Source: Phenylobacterium sp.
GTDB lineage: Bacteria > Pseudomonadota > Alphaproteobacteria > Caulobacterales > Caulobacteraceae
Assembly (NCBI RefSeq): GCF_004297125.1
Contig: NZ_SCVD01000025.1
Coordinates: 186,001-250,000, forward strand
Length of the DNA stretch: 64,000 nt
Direction of reading: 5' to 3'
Below are positions 18,539 to 25,834 of the stretch, piece after piece. The notes beneath the pieces were generated by a model. It was not told the origin of the DNA. It did no database searches and worked only from the letters and a program-made list of their open reading frames with translations. Made by a program: the position numbers and the translations under genes. Within the stretch, counting starts at the first letter, position 1, and every line of letters starts with the position of its first letter.

Positions 18539-18574
18539 TGCAGTGCAGCAGTCAAACACTTTTTGTGCAGTGCA
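18539..18574 (-). promoter_or_regulatory. probable PhaR operator pair upstream of the phasin gene
   Basis: Two identical TGCAGTGCA boxes lie at 18539-18547 and 18566-18574, and the flanks extend the whole into an ATGTTGCA...TGCAACAT inverted repeat. The boxes fit the TGCRNYGCA-type PhaR recognition pattern reported in Paracoccus/Rhodobacter. On the minus strand a TTGACT hexamer lies between them, a possible -35 that a bound repressor would cover. Confidence 0.6.
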
Positions 18575-18735
18575 ACATAAGCCCGACGCCGCCCGTCAGC
18601 GCCCGTTCATGAGGCGCCGCGACAATTGCGCCCGTTCAATCCTTGTTTACTCTCCTGCAAGGGTACGGGACGCATGATAGGTACTTCATGGGCGGCGCTG
18701 TTGCCGCTTCAACGCTTTGATTCGACGGACGAAGC

Positions 18736-20043
18736 ATGATCCAGCACGCTCGCCGCCTGTTGCTTTCCCTCGGTTTGGCCGCCGCCACGGCCCTTGGCGG
18801 GCTCGCCACGCCCGCGATGGCGCAGGTCCCGTACTTCCAGCTCATCCCTCAGAACTCGTCCAAATACGCGGCCATCGTGGTGGACGCGAAATCGGGTGAG
18901 GTGCTGTACGCCAAACGCGCCGACGCGCCGCGGTATCCCGCGTCGATCACGAAGGTGATGACGCTGTACCTGGCGTTCGAGGCGCTGGCGTCGGGCAAGA
19001 TCCAGCTGGACGACCCGGTGGTGTTCTCGCCCAGGGCGGCGGCCCAGGCGCCCACCAAGCTGGGCGTGCGCGCCGGCGACTCGATCACGGTCCAGCAGGC
19101 CATGCAGGGCATGGTCACCCGCTCGGCCAACGACGCTGCAGTGGCCATGGCCGAAAAGCTCGGCGGCACCGAGCAGCGCTTCGCCACCCTGATGACCCTG
19201 CGCGCCCAGGAACTGGGCATGGTCAACAGCCACTTCGCCAATGCGCACGGCCTGCCCGACAGCCGCAACATCTCCACGGCCCGCGATCTGGCGATCCTGT
19301 CGCGTGCGGTGATGCGCGACTATCCGCAGTATTATCGCCTGTTCTCAACCAAGAACTTCGAGTTCCGAGGCCAGAGCATCCGCAATCACAACGGGCTGCT
19401 CTACACCATGGACGGCGTGGACGGCCTGAAGACCGGCTTCACCAACGCGTCCGGCTTCAACCTCGCGGTGTCGGCGGTGCGTGACAATCGCCGCCTGATC
19501 GCCATCGTCATGGGCGGCCCCACCGCCGCGACCCGCAACAAGGTCGCCGAAGGCCTGCTGCTGACCGGCTTCGACGTGCTGGACCGCCGCGCGCACGGCG
19601 AACAGATCACCGTCGCCCAGAACTTCTTCGAGCCGCCGCAACTGGCCGACGCGACGCAGCCGTCGATGCAGCAGGGCGACACCGAGGCTGGGCTCAAGAT
19701 CGCGCTGGCCTCTTCGCCGCCGCCGTCGCGCGCCTCGCAGATCCAGATCGTCGAGCCCAGGAACGTCCCGAAGCTGAACGGCAAGGGCAAGCAAGGCGCC
19801 GCCGGCCGCTGGACCATCCAGGTCGGCACCTTCAAGAGCCGCTCCGACGCCCGCGAACAACTCGCCATCGTCGAGAAGAAGTTCGGCAAGCACGTCGACG
19901 ACGCCCGCGGCGCCGCCGAGAAGGATGGCGGCAAGTACAAGGCCCGCTTCTCGGGCATGTCCGAACAGGACGCCAAGGACGCCTGCCGGAGCCTCAAGGC
20001 GAAGAAGCAGCCCTGCGCCGTGATCGCGCCCGGCCGCGGCTGA
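18736..20043 (+). CDS. D-alanyl-D-alanine carboxypeptidase (DacA/PBP5-like) with C-terminal SPOR domain
   Basis: 435-aa periplasmic penicillin-binding protein. The signal peptide ends at AMAQ. The catalytic motifs are Ser70-I-T-Lys73, SAN at 130-132 and KTG at 232-234. It trims the terminal D-Ala of peptidoglycan pentapeptides. The last about 85 residues (WTIQVGTFKSRSDAREQL to QPCAVIAPGRG) form a SPOR domain that binds denuded septal glycans, suggesting a division-site role. A low-complexity linker joins the two parts. A terminator follows. Confidence 0.9.
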   Translation: MIQHARRLLLSLGLAAATALGGLATPAMAQVPYFQLIPQNSSKYAAIVVDAKSGEVLYAKRADAPRYPASITKVMTLYLAFEALASGKIQLDDPVVFSPRAAAQAPTKLGVRAGDSITVQQAMQGMVTRSANDAAVAMAEKLGGTEQRFATLMTLRAQELGMVNSHFANAHGLPDSRNISTARDLAILSRAVMRDYPQYYRLFSTKNFEFRGQSIRNHNGLLYTMDGVDGLKTGFTNASGFNLAVSAVRDNRRLIAIVMGGPTAATRNKVAEGLLLTGFDVLDRRAHGEQITVAQNFFEPPQLADATQPSMQQGDTEAGLKIALASSPPPSRASQIQIVEPRNVPKLNGKGKQGAAGRWTIQVGTFKSRSDAREQLAIVEKKFGKHVDDARGAAEKDGGKYKARFSGMSEQDAKDACRSLKAKKQPCAVIAPGRG

Positions 20044-20066
20044 GGCTTCACCTCAGATCAATTTGG

Positions 20067-20100
20067 AAGGGCCCCGGTTCACGCCGGGGCCTTTTCATTT
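20067..20100. terminator. bidirectional terminator between D,D-carboxypeptidase and DnaJ-domain gene
   Basis: Hairpin GGCCCCGG/CCGGGGCC with a short loop, followed on the plus strand by TTTTCATTTT and flanked by AAGG on the other side. It lies between two convergent genes and can serve both. Confidence 0.8.
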
Positions 20101-20526
20101 TCAGCGCCCAAGTAGCCGGTCCCGCGCCGCGTTGAGCTGGGCGGCCAGCCCCGCCGTCCCGCCCTTATCGGGATGCACCGCGCGCATGAGGCGGGTGTAG
20201 GCGGCCTGGATCTCGTCTCGCGTGGCGTCGGGTCCGACCCCCAGGATGCGGCGGGCCTCGGCGTCGCCCATGCGGGCCACGGTCGGCGGGGCGCCCGCCG
20301 ACGTGGTCTTACGCGAGGAGGCGGCCAGCCAGAGTCCGATCACGGTCAGCACGATGGTGGAGCCCCACGAACCGCGCACGCCGACGAACACCGCCGCGGT
20401 GAAGGCCGCCAGGGCCATGGCGGCGGTCAGCACCCGCCATTCGCGGCGTTTCAGGATCGGGGCCTTGCCGCCCGTCAGCCAGAGGTAGCCCACGAGCAGC
20501 ACGCCGCCCAGGGCGAGGTAGAGCAT
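20101..20526 (-). CDS. membrane-anchored DnaJ-domain protein
   Basis: 141-aa protein with two or three N-terminal hydrophobic segments (MLYLALGGVLLVGYLWL and a second pair around residues 33-70) and a C-terminal J domain (ARRILGVGPDATRDEIQAAY, then HPDKGG). The HPD motif should stimulate a DnaK-type chaperone at the membrane. It begins three bases after the mipZ stop, so the two genes are probably co-transcribed. Confidence 0.82.
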   Translation of the reverse strand: MLYLALGGVLLVGYLWLTGGKAPILKRREWRVLTAAMALAAFTAAVFVGVRGSWGSTIVLTVIGLWLAASSRKTTSAGAPPTVARMGDAEARRILGVGPDATRDEIQAAYTRLMRAVHPDKGGTAGLAAQLNAARDRLLGR

Positions 20527-20529
20527 CGG

Positions 20530-21363
20530 CTACTCAGCCGCCATCCGCTCGGTCTCGTCCAGCCCGTTGAAGCCCAGGGCGACCATCACCGCCCGCAGTT
20601 CCTGGCGCGCCGCCACGTGCTGCAGGCTCATGGCCACCGGACGGATGGTCGGCGACAGGTCGGCGACGGTCAGGCCGAACGGGAACAGTTCGCGATAGAT
20701 CACCCGGTCGCGCAGGCCGGGGCCGACGCGGAAGCCCACCTTCTTCGACAGCGCCTCGACGCGCTCGTCCAGGCGTCGGCGGTTGCGGGCCTCGGTGGGC
20801 GCCAGACGGTTACGCAGGACGACCCAGTCGATCTGCTTGCGCTCCACCGTCGCGCGCTGCTTGCGGCAGGCCCAAACCGTCTCGGCATAGAGGCTGTGGC
20901 GCTTCAGGTCCAAGGTGACCGGGTCGACGACACCCAGCATGTCGAAGTCGACGAAGCTGTCGTTCATGGGCGTGACGATCAGGTCGGCCTTCACATGGGC
21001 GGCGCGCATGATCGCGGTGTCGGCCCCCGGGGTGTCGATCACGACGAAGTCCGCCTCGCTCGCGACCGCGGCGAAGGCGCCCTCGAAGCGCTCGAGCTGT
21101 TCGGCGTCGGGAGCCTTGGCCAGGGCGTCGCCGGCCGAGCTGATCGGATGCTGGATCGGCATCGGCGCCTCCACCCCGTTCGCCGCCAGCCAGGCGGCGC
21201 GGTTGGCGAAGAAATGGCCCAGGGTCTGCTGGCGCAGGTCCAGGTCCAGGACCGCGACCTTGGCGCCGCCGTGCAGGAGGGCGGTGACGATATGAATGGC
21301 GAGCGTGGACTTGCCCGCCCCGCCCTTCTCGTTGCCGACCACGATGACGCTGGCCTGCCCCAT
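20530..21363 (-). CDS. mipZ: MipZ division-plane positioning ATPase
   Basis: 277-aa ParA/MinD-like ATPase that forms a bipolar gradient with ParB and inhibits FtsZ, placing the division site at mid-cell. The deviant Walker A is GNEKGGAGKST at residues 10-20; the Walker B region is VVIDTPGADTAI, and PMNDSFVDFDMLGVVDPV is a MipZ hallmark. The C-terminal GPGLRDRVIYRELFPFGLTV segment matches Caulobacter MipZ closely. A downstream J-domain gene follows immediately. Confidence 0.96.
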   Translation of the reverse strand: MGQASVIVVGNEKGGAGKSTLAIHIVTALLHGGAKVAVLDLDLRQQTLGHFFANRAAWLAANGVEAPMPIQHPISSAGDALAKAPDAEQLERFEGAFAAVASEADFVVIDTPGADTAIMRAAHVKADLIVTPMNDSFVDFDMLGVVDPVTLDLKRHSLYAETVWACRKQRATVERKQIDWVVLRNRLAPTEARNRRRLDERVEALSKKVGFRVGPGLRDRVIYRELFPFGLTVADLSPTIRPVAMSLQHVAARQELRAVMVALGFNGLDETERMAAE

Positions 21364-21482
21364 GACTTCTCAGCTCCCCGGACGGCTCCCGCGGAGCCGA
21401 CTCAACCCAGCTTAGCTGAGCGCGCGCGACGCCTTAGCGTCAACGCGCGTATCGTCGCCGCCTGTGGATGGACTTGCGCCGG

Positions 21483-21893
21483 CTACCAGGCCCCGACCTC
21501 GCGCAGCTGGCGCGCCAGGGCGTCGGGGACGTCGCCGAACGCCTCGACGTCGAGATCCGGCGGAGCGTCCTTGGGTTCCAGGTAGCGCCAGCCCTGGAAG
21601 GCGCGGCGCGGCGTCGGCGCCACGCGCACGACGGTCTCGTCCAGGGTGATCTCGCAGCGGGCCGTGACCCCCTCGCCCACGCTGTTCACGGCCAGGATCT
21701 TCTGGCGGCAGAGGATCACGCCCTTGAACACCCGGTAGATCGATCCGCCATCGATCATCTCCGCCCCGCGCTTGGGGGTCATGCGGGTGCGCAGGATCCA
21801 CGGTTCGCCCGGCGCGGAATGGGTCGCGCGCCATTCCAGCAGGTCCTCGATGGTCGCGGCGCCGACCACCAGCTTGATCATGTGCAGGGCCAT
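21483..21893 (-). CDS. DUF1489 family protein
   Basis: 136-aa small soluble protein typical of alphaproteobacteria. Recognised by MALHMIKLVVGAATIEDLL, the TRMTPKRGAEMIDGGSIYRV segment and the C-terminal GWRYLEPKDAPPDL. No function is known. Gaps are 119 bases to mipZ and 41 to the hydratase gene upstream; it may share that gene's transcript. Confidence 0.8.
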   Translation of the reverse strand: MALHMIKLVVGAATIEDLLEWRATHSAPGEPWILRTRMTPKRGAEMIDGGSIYRVFKGVILCRQKILAVNSVGEGVTARCEITLDETVVRVAPTPRRAFQGWRYLEPKDAPPDLDVEAFGDVPDALARQLREVGAW

Positions 21894-21934
21894 GGCGCTG
21901 GATTAGGGCGCGGCGCCCCGGTTGGGAAGTGCGG

Positions 21935-22774
21935 CTACTCGGCCCAGGCCGGCTTGCGGCGTTCCAGGAAGGCGCGGACGCCCTCCTGCCCTTCCTCGCC
22001 TACGCGGGCGGCGGCGATCCGATGGGCGGTCAGTTCCATCAGGTCGCGGTCGATCACCCGGCCCGCCACGTCGTCCACCAGCCGCTTGGAGCCCTCCACG
22101 GCGCCCGGCGCGCAGGCGACGATGTCGCGGGCGATCTCGTGGGCGGCGACGCGGAGCGCCGCCACGTCGTCCACCGTCTGGGTGACCAGGCCGATCTTCT
22201 CCGCATAGGCGGCGTCGAAGATGCGGGCCGTTGCGAACAGGGCCCGCGCGGTGCGCGGCCCGATCGCCTCGATGACGTAGGGGCTGATCGTGGCCGGCAC
22301 GAGCCCCAGCTTCACCTCCGAGAAGCTGAACTTCGCGTCCGCGGTGGCGATGGCGATGTCGCAAGCCGCCGCCAGGCCCGCGCCGCCGCCGAACGCCGGC
22401 CCCTCGACCAGGGCGACCGTCAGCGCCGGCAGGTCGCGCAGGGCCTTCAGCATCTTGGCCAGTTCCATGGCGTCGGCGCGGTTGTCCGCCTCGGTCCGGT
22501 CCACCGCGGCCCGCATCCAGTCGAGGTCGGCGCCGGCCGAAAACGCGCCGGCGGCCCCGCGCACGAACACCACCCGCACCCCCTCGGCGCCGGCCAGGGT
22601 GTCGAACGCTTCCGCCAGGGCCGAGATCAGCCCCTCGTCGAAGGCGTTCTTCTTCGCCGGACGGTTCATGGTCACCGTGACCGCGCCCGCCCGCGTCGCC
22701 GAGATGTGAACCAGGTCGGTCGTGGCGCTGACGTCGGGAAACTCCACCAGCGGATGGGCGATCTCGTTGGTCAT
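21935..22774 (-). CDS. enoyl-CoA hydratase/isomerase family protein (methylglutaconyl-CoA hydratase-like)
   Basis: 279-aa crotonase-fold enzyme. The first oxyanion-hole segment is FSAGADLDWM near residue 95; the second is EGPAFGGGAGLAAACDIAIA. The catalytic Glu candidate is in FSFSEVKLGLVPATISPYV, a sequence context typical of the LiuC/AtuE methylglutaconyl-CoA or geranoyl-CoA hydratase branch. Such a role would fit with the isovaleryl-CoA dehydrogenase 4.3 kb away, but the genes are not in one operon. Confidence 0.8.
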   Translation of the reverse strand: MTNEIAHPLVEFPDVSATTDLVHISATRAGAVTVTMNRPAKKNAFDEGLISALAEAFDTLAGAEGVRVVFVRGAAGAFSAGADLDWMRAAVDRTEADNRADAMELAKMLKALRDLPALTVALVEGPAFGGGAGLAAACDIAIATADAKFSFSEVKLGLVPATISPYVIEAIGPRTARALFATARIFDAAYAEKIGLVTQTVDDVAALRVAAHEIARDIVACAPGAVEGSKRLVDDVAGRVIDRDLMELTAHRIAAARVGEEGQEGVRAFLERRKPAWAE

Positions 22775-22841
22775 GGTGCGACTCCTTCGGCTGGGAGCGC
22801 AGCCATAGCCCTCGCGGTTCCGGGGCGCTACCCTCTCGCCC

Positions 22842-24650
22842 GTGGCTGTCCTGCCCGAAATCCCGGTCGATTCGGCGCTCGCGCGGTTGTTCAGGCAGCC
22901 GCGTGCTCGCGATCGGACGATCTGGTTCTCGCTGCCCGGCGGCTCGAAGCTCTTCGGGCAGGGCGACCCGTCCGACCAGCTCTACTTCGTCCGCACCGGC
23001 CGCCTCGGCGCGTTCCGGCGCGAAGAGGGCCAGGAACCGAACTTCCTGGGGATCATCCGCCCGGGGGAGCCGGCGGGCGAGATGGCGCTGATCGCGGGCA
23101 TCCCGCACTCGGCGGACGTCTACGCCCTGCGCGATTCCGAGATCTTCGCGGTGCCGAAGGACGCGTTCTTCGAGGCCTGCGACGCCGAGCCGGCGGTGAT
23201 GATCGAACTGGCCAAGCTGATGATCCTGCGCAGCCGCCAGACGGCCCGGCGCGGTCCGGTGGGCGAGCCCTCGGTGTTCGGCTTCGTGCCGGTTGGGCGT
23301 CCCGGTCCGATGCGTCCGATCGTCGAGCGGCTGGAGCGCGAAATCGCCGCCCTGGGCTACGCGGTGACCACCGTCGGGGCGGAGGCCGCGCAGGCCCCCA
23401 CCGAATGGTTCTCCGAGGTCGAGCGGGTGCATGACTTCGTCCTCTACGTGGCCGAGCGGGACGAGACCAACTGGGCGCCTTTCGTGCCCCGGCAGGTGGA
23501 CCGCCTGTTCCGGGTCGGCCGCGGCGACCGGCCGGCCGAGTCGGAAGGACCGGCCGCGGGCGCGGCGACGCTGCAGGACCAGGGCCTGGTCGACCTGATC
23601 CTCATGCAGCCGGCCGATGCGGTGCGCCCGCATGGCTCGGAGGCCTGGCTGGACGCCACCGGCGCCGCACGCATCTTCCACATTCGCCGCGGCGCTGCGC
23701 CCGAGTTCCAGCGCATGGCCCGCGTGCTCACCGGTCAGGCCGTGGGCCTGGTGCTGTCGGGCGGCGGCGCGCGGGCCTATGCCCACGTGGGGGCGATCAA
23801 GGCGCTGCGCGAGCGCAACGTTCCCATCGACTTCGTGGGGGGCTCGTCCATGGGCGCCATCGTCGGCGCCGGCGTGGCCATGGGCTGGGGCGAGGCAGAG
23901 ATGGACGCCCGGCTGCACGAGGCCTTCGTCGACACCAGCCCCCTCGACGACATCGCCCTGCCGCTGCTGGCCATGACCCACGGCGTGAAGGTGAGCGACC
24001 GCCTGGCCCAGCATTTCGGCGAGACCCAGATCGCCGACCTGTGGCTGCCGTTCTTCTGCCTGTCGTCCAACCTGACCACGGGCGCCTACCAGCTCCATCG
24101 GCGCAGCCTGCTGCGCCAGGCGCTGCGCGCCTCCATCGCCCTGCCCGGCGTCATGCCGCCGGCCACGGACGGGCAGAACGTGCTGGTCGACGGGGCGGTG
24201 ATGAAGAATTTCCCGGCGGACATCATGCGATCCTCGCACCTGGGTCCGATCGTCGGCGTCGACGTCACCACCTCGCGCAGCATCACCGCCAAGGACGTGG
24301 CGCGGCCTTCGTCGGTCTGGCGCTGGATCCGCTCCGGCCAGTGGCGCCTGGGCCCGCCGATCGTCTCGCTGCTGATGCGGACCGCCACCGTCTCCACCGG
24401 CCGCGACCTCGCGGCCGCGCGAGAGGCCACCGACGTGCTGATCCAGCCGGACGTGTCCAAGATCGAAATCCGCGACTGGGGCGCCTACGACGAGGCGGTC
24501 GAGGCGGGTTACCGCGCCACCCTCACGGCCCTCGACAAGCACACCCGACCGATACCCGAACTGCGCCGACGGTCGTCCCTGCGCGAACAGGCGGCTGGCG
24601 GCGCCGCGGCCACGCCCTTCATGGCCTCCGCGCATGCTGCGGCGGAATGA
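22842..24650 (+). CDS. patatin-like phospholipase with N-terminal cyclic-nucleotide-binding domain
   Basis: 602-aa protein. Residues about 20-130 form a cNMP-binding beta roll (FGQGDPSDQLYFVRTGRLGA, GEPAGEMALIAGIPHSADV). A middle region follows, and the patatin domain starts near 305: oxyanion loop GGGARAY, nucleophile motif GGSSMG and dyad motif DGAVMKNFP. The plan resembles eukaryotic neuropathy target esterase and bacterial RssA-like lipases. It probably deacylates phospholipids under nucleotide or ligand control. The start is GTG 22842, since conservation begins just after it. Confidence 0.87.
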   Translation: MAVLPEIPVDSALARLFRQPRARDRTIWFSLPGGSKLFGQGDPSDQLYFVRTGRLGAFRREEGQEPNFLGIIRPGEPAGEMALIAGIPHSADVYALRDSEIFAVPKDAFFEACDAEPAVMIELAKLMILRSRQTARRGPVGEPSVFGFVPVGRPGPMRPIVERLEREIAALGYAVTTVGAEAAQAPTEWFSEVERVHDFVLYVAERDETNWAPFVPRQVDRLFRVGRGDRPAESEGPAAGAATLQDQGLVDLILMQPADAVRPHGSEAWLDATGAARIFHIRRGAAPEFQRMARVLTGQAVGLVLSGGGARAYAHVGAIKALRERNVPIDFVGGSSMGAIVGAGVAMGWGEAEMDARLHEAFVDTSPLDDIALPLLAMTHGVKVSDRLAQHFGETQIADLWLPFFCLSSNLTTGAYQLHRRSLLRQALRASIALPGVMPPATDGQNVLVDGAVMKNFPADIMRSSHLGPIVGVDVTTSRSITAKDVARPSSVWRWIRSGQWRLGPPIVSLLMRTATVSTGRDLAAAREATDVLIQPDVSKIEIRDWGAYDEAVEAGYRATLTALDKHTRPIPELRRRSSLREQAAGGAAATPFMASAHAAAE

Positions 24651-24682
24651 AGCCTTGAAGCCTGCGTGAATCGCACCCCATA

Positions 24683-24712
24683 TTCCTTTCTGTGTTCAAC
24701 AACTGAAAGGAG
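24683..24712 (+). promoter_or_regulatory. hairpin that can mask the Shine-Dalgarno of the 22-codon ORF
   Basis: TCCTTTC (24684-24690) is complementary to GAAAGGA (24705-24711), with a further T-G wobble and a 14-nt loop. The left arm copies the 16S rRNA anti-SD 3' end, so folding hides the very strong SD of the following small ORF. Seen directly in sequence; switching behaviour is inferred. Confidence 0.5.
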
Positions 24713-24720
24713 GTGACCCA

Positions 24721-24789
24721 GTGTCTCATAGTGAAAGCCGCGCTGCGGTAGCCGTGACCTGGACCTCCGTTAACGGGGTCCGCGCCTAG
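24721..24789 (+). CDS. 22-codon ORF (possible leader peptide) with extended Shine-Dalgarno
   Basis: GTG-initiated 22-aa ORF reading MSHSESRAAVAVTWTSVNGV then RA. The 17 bases 24705-24721 (GAAAGGAGGTGACCCAG) pair with the 16S rRNA 3' end at 16 of 17 positions, far beyond a normal SD. The stop codon sits inside a UUCG-capped stem. I do not recognise a protein family. It could be a small protein, or a leader peptide whose translation controls the hairpins downstream. No other gene occupies this strand here. Confidence 0.55.
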   Translation: MSHSESRAAVAVTWTSVNGVRA

Positions 24790-24823
24790 CCTTCGGGTTA
24801 GCGGTCGCGAACCGCGCAGCGGT
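24786..24823 (+). promoter_or_regulatory. stop-codon hairpins with mutually exclusive pairing
   Basis: A stem CTAGCC-TTCG-GGTTAG (24786-24801) contains the TAG stop codon. Next, ACCGC at 24811-24815 can pair either with GCGGT at 24801-24805 or with GCGGT at 24819-24823, but not both. A ribosome at the stop codon would cover the first option, so the fold may report on translation of the small ORF. Confidence 0.5.
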
Positions 24824-24832
24824 CCGACTATG

Positions 24833-24864
24833 GAAAGGCCGTCCCAGCGATGGGGCGGCCTTTC
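24833..24864. terminator. terminator-like hairpin after the 22-codon ORF
   Basis: 14-bp stem GAAAGGCCGTCCCA/TGGGGCGGCCTTTC with loop GCGA and one G-T pair. Each strand ends in TTTC, followed on the plus strand by GCTATTTC. The U-tract is weak, so it may be an intrinsic terminator or a stable 3' end of a small RNA. Confidence 0.6.
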
Positions 24865-25004
24865 GCTATTTCAGGATGCCAAACCTGCGCCGATCGGCTA
24901 TCGAAGGCGCGCAGGAGACTGATCCGGCCATGAGCCCGACCTTGTCCACGACCGCATCGCTCGCCGCCGATCCCCGGATCGGCGCGGCCGGCTGCGCGCC
25001 TGCG

Positions 25005-25061
25005 ATGATCAAAATGACCATGATTATCACCCGCCACGCGGGGCGCCGGCGCACGTCCTAG
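25005..25061 (+). CDS. isoleucine/threonine-containing attenuator leader peptide
   Basis: Short ORF reading MIKMTMIITRHAGRRRTS, with three Ile and two Thr codons among its first nine. It ends 29 bases before a rho-independent terminator, the layout of ilv/thr leader peptides. Attenuation control of ilvBN has been described in Caulobacter. The reading frame could begin earlier at ATG 24930 (43 aa), which has a distant GGAG; ATG 25005 itself lacks a clear SD. Control by charged tRNA-Ile is inferred. Confidence 0.6.
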   Translation: MIKMTMIITRHAGRRRTS

Positions 25062-25119
25062 GGACGATCGCCACGGTCGAAAGATCGAACGCCCCGCGCC
25101 CCAGGCCGCGGGGCTTTTT
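25037..25119 (+). promoter_or_regulatory. transcription attenuator: antiterminator and terminator
   Basis: CGCGGGGCG (25037-25045, inside the leader ORF) is perfectly complementary over 9 bp to CGCCCCGCG (25090-25098). The latter also forms the left arm of the terminator with CGCGGGGC (25107-25114), followed by TTTTT. A ribosome stalled at the Ile codons leaves 25037-25045 free and permits the antiterminator; one reaching the stop covers it and the terminator forms. Confidence 0.65.
25091..25119 (+). terminator. attenuator terminator
   Basis: GCCCCGCG/CGCGGGGC stem with an 8-nt loop and five T residues immediately after. It lies between the leader peptide and the small ORFs downstream. Confidence 0.8.
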
Positions 25120-25155
25120 CATATGCGGCCGTCCCAAACCGAAGAGGACCAGCCC

Positions 25156-25245
25156 ATGACCATCCGCCCAACGATTTCCGCCAAGCCCGTGTCCCGGACC
25201 GACGGCCCCCGCCCTGCCGGGAGGGACGCAGATGTCAGAGGCTGA
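25156..25245 (+). pseudogene. 29-codon ORF, possible in-frame deletion remnant of an acetolactate synthase gene
   Basis: ATG 25156 follows GAAGAGGACCAGCCC and reads MTIRPTISAKPVSRTDGPRP then AGRDADVRG. Its stop overlaps the start of the next gene, the position expected for a catalytic ilvG/ilvB gene before its small subunit. The C-terminal GPRPAGRDADVRG loosely resembles the proline-alanine-glycine tail of acetolactate synthases. It could be a fused N- and C-terminal remnant, or a second leader peptide. The call is speculative. Confidence 0.3.
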
Positions 25246-25507
25246 CGCCCCCGTCGCCGAGGCCCTGCAGGTCTTCGTCTTCGCCGCCGCGCATCCCCGC
25301 GCGGCGCTGTTCGCCATCGACGACGCCCTCGCCCGCTCGACCGGCGAACTGGCGGCGCTGCGGCTGAAGCCGGTGGGCCGGATCGTCGAGACCACCCTCA
25401 CCCTGCGCGGCCTCAGCGTCGCCGCCGCCCAGGCCATGGCCGACCGCCTGGCCGCCCAGGTCGGCGTGCAGTCCCTGCGCCTCGAGCACCTGCGAGGCCG
25501 GCCATGA
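25232..25507 (+). CDS. small ACT-like protein (IlvM-like)
   Basis: 91-aa protein with alternating beta/alpha pattern: VFVFAAAHPRAALFAIDDAL, then RLKPVGRIVETTLTLRGLS, then MADRLAAQVGVQSLRLEH. Size and pattern fit a single ACT-type domain, like the small regulatory subunit IlvM of acetolactate synthase. A GGGAGGGACGCAG site precedes the ATG. It follows an Ile-leader attenuator, which supports a branched-chain amino acid link, but no catalytic subunit lies beside it. Its 3' end overlaps the next ORF by 4 bp. Confidence 0.55.
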   Translation: MSEADAPVAEALQVFVFAAAHPRAALFAIDDALARSTGELAALRLKPVGRIVETTLTLRGLSVAAAQAMADRLAAQVGVQSLRLEHLRGRP

Positions 25508-25767
25508 GCGGGGAGAAACGGAGCCTCCCTGGGCGCAGGTGGGTGTTCGTGCTGGAGATGGCGGCGGGCGCCGACCTGCTGCTGCGCGCGCTGGCGCCTT
25601 TCCCAGTCCAGGGAGCGGAGGTCACGCGTGTCGACCTGCAGACGGCCGACGGCCTGGCCCGGCTGGAGGTCGAGACCGACGGCCTGGCGTCCCAGCGCGC
25701 CGAGCACCTGCGCGCGCGGCTTCAGGGGCTCGCCGGGGTGAGGTCGGTGGCTTGCGGGTGGCGGTAG
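25504..25767 (+). CDS. second small ACT-like protein
   Basis: 87-aa protein overlapping its neighbour by ATGA. The pattern WVFVLEMAAGADLLLRALAP, then VTRVDLQTADGLARLEVETD, then ARLQGLAGVRSVACGW again fits one ACT-like fold. It may be a duplicate of the preceding gene or its heterodimer partner. Function as an acetolactate synthase regulatory subunit is inferred from position only. Confidence 0.5.
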   Translation: MSGEKRSLPGRRWVFVLEMAAGADLLLRALAPFPVQGAEVTRVDLQTADGLARLEVETDGLASQRAEHLRARLQGLAGVRSVACGWR

Positions 25768-25834
25768 GCTGACGCGCAATGGCCATTACCTCCCAGGTCA
25801 TGGACCGGGTTCGCCCGCCGGATAAGCTCCCCCC

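Noticed and set aside
24705..24721. Fragment of a 16S rRNA gene on the minus strand (CTGGGTCACCTCCTTTC)
   Set aside because: Only these 17 bases match; no flanking 16S or spacer sequence is present, and position before a GTG ORF fits a Shine-Dalgarno role better.
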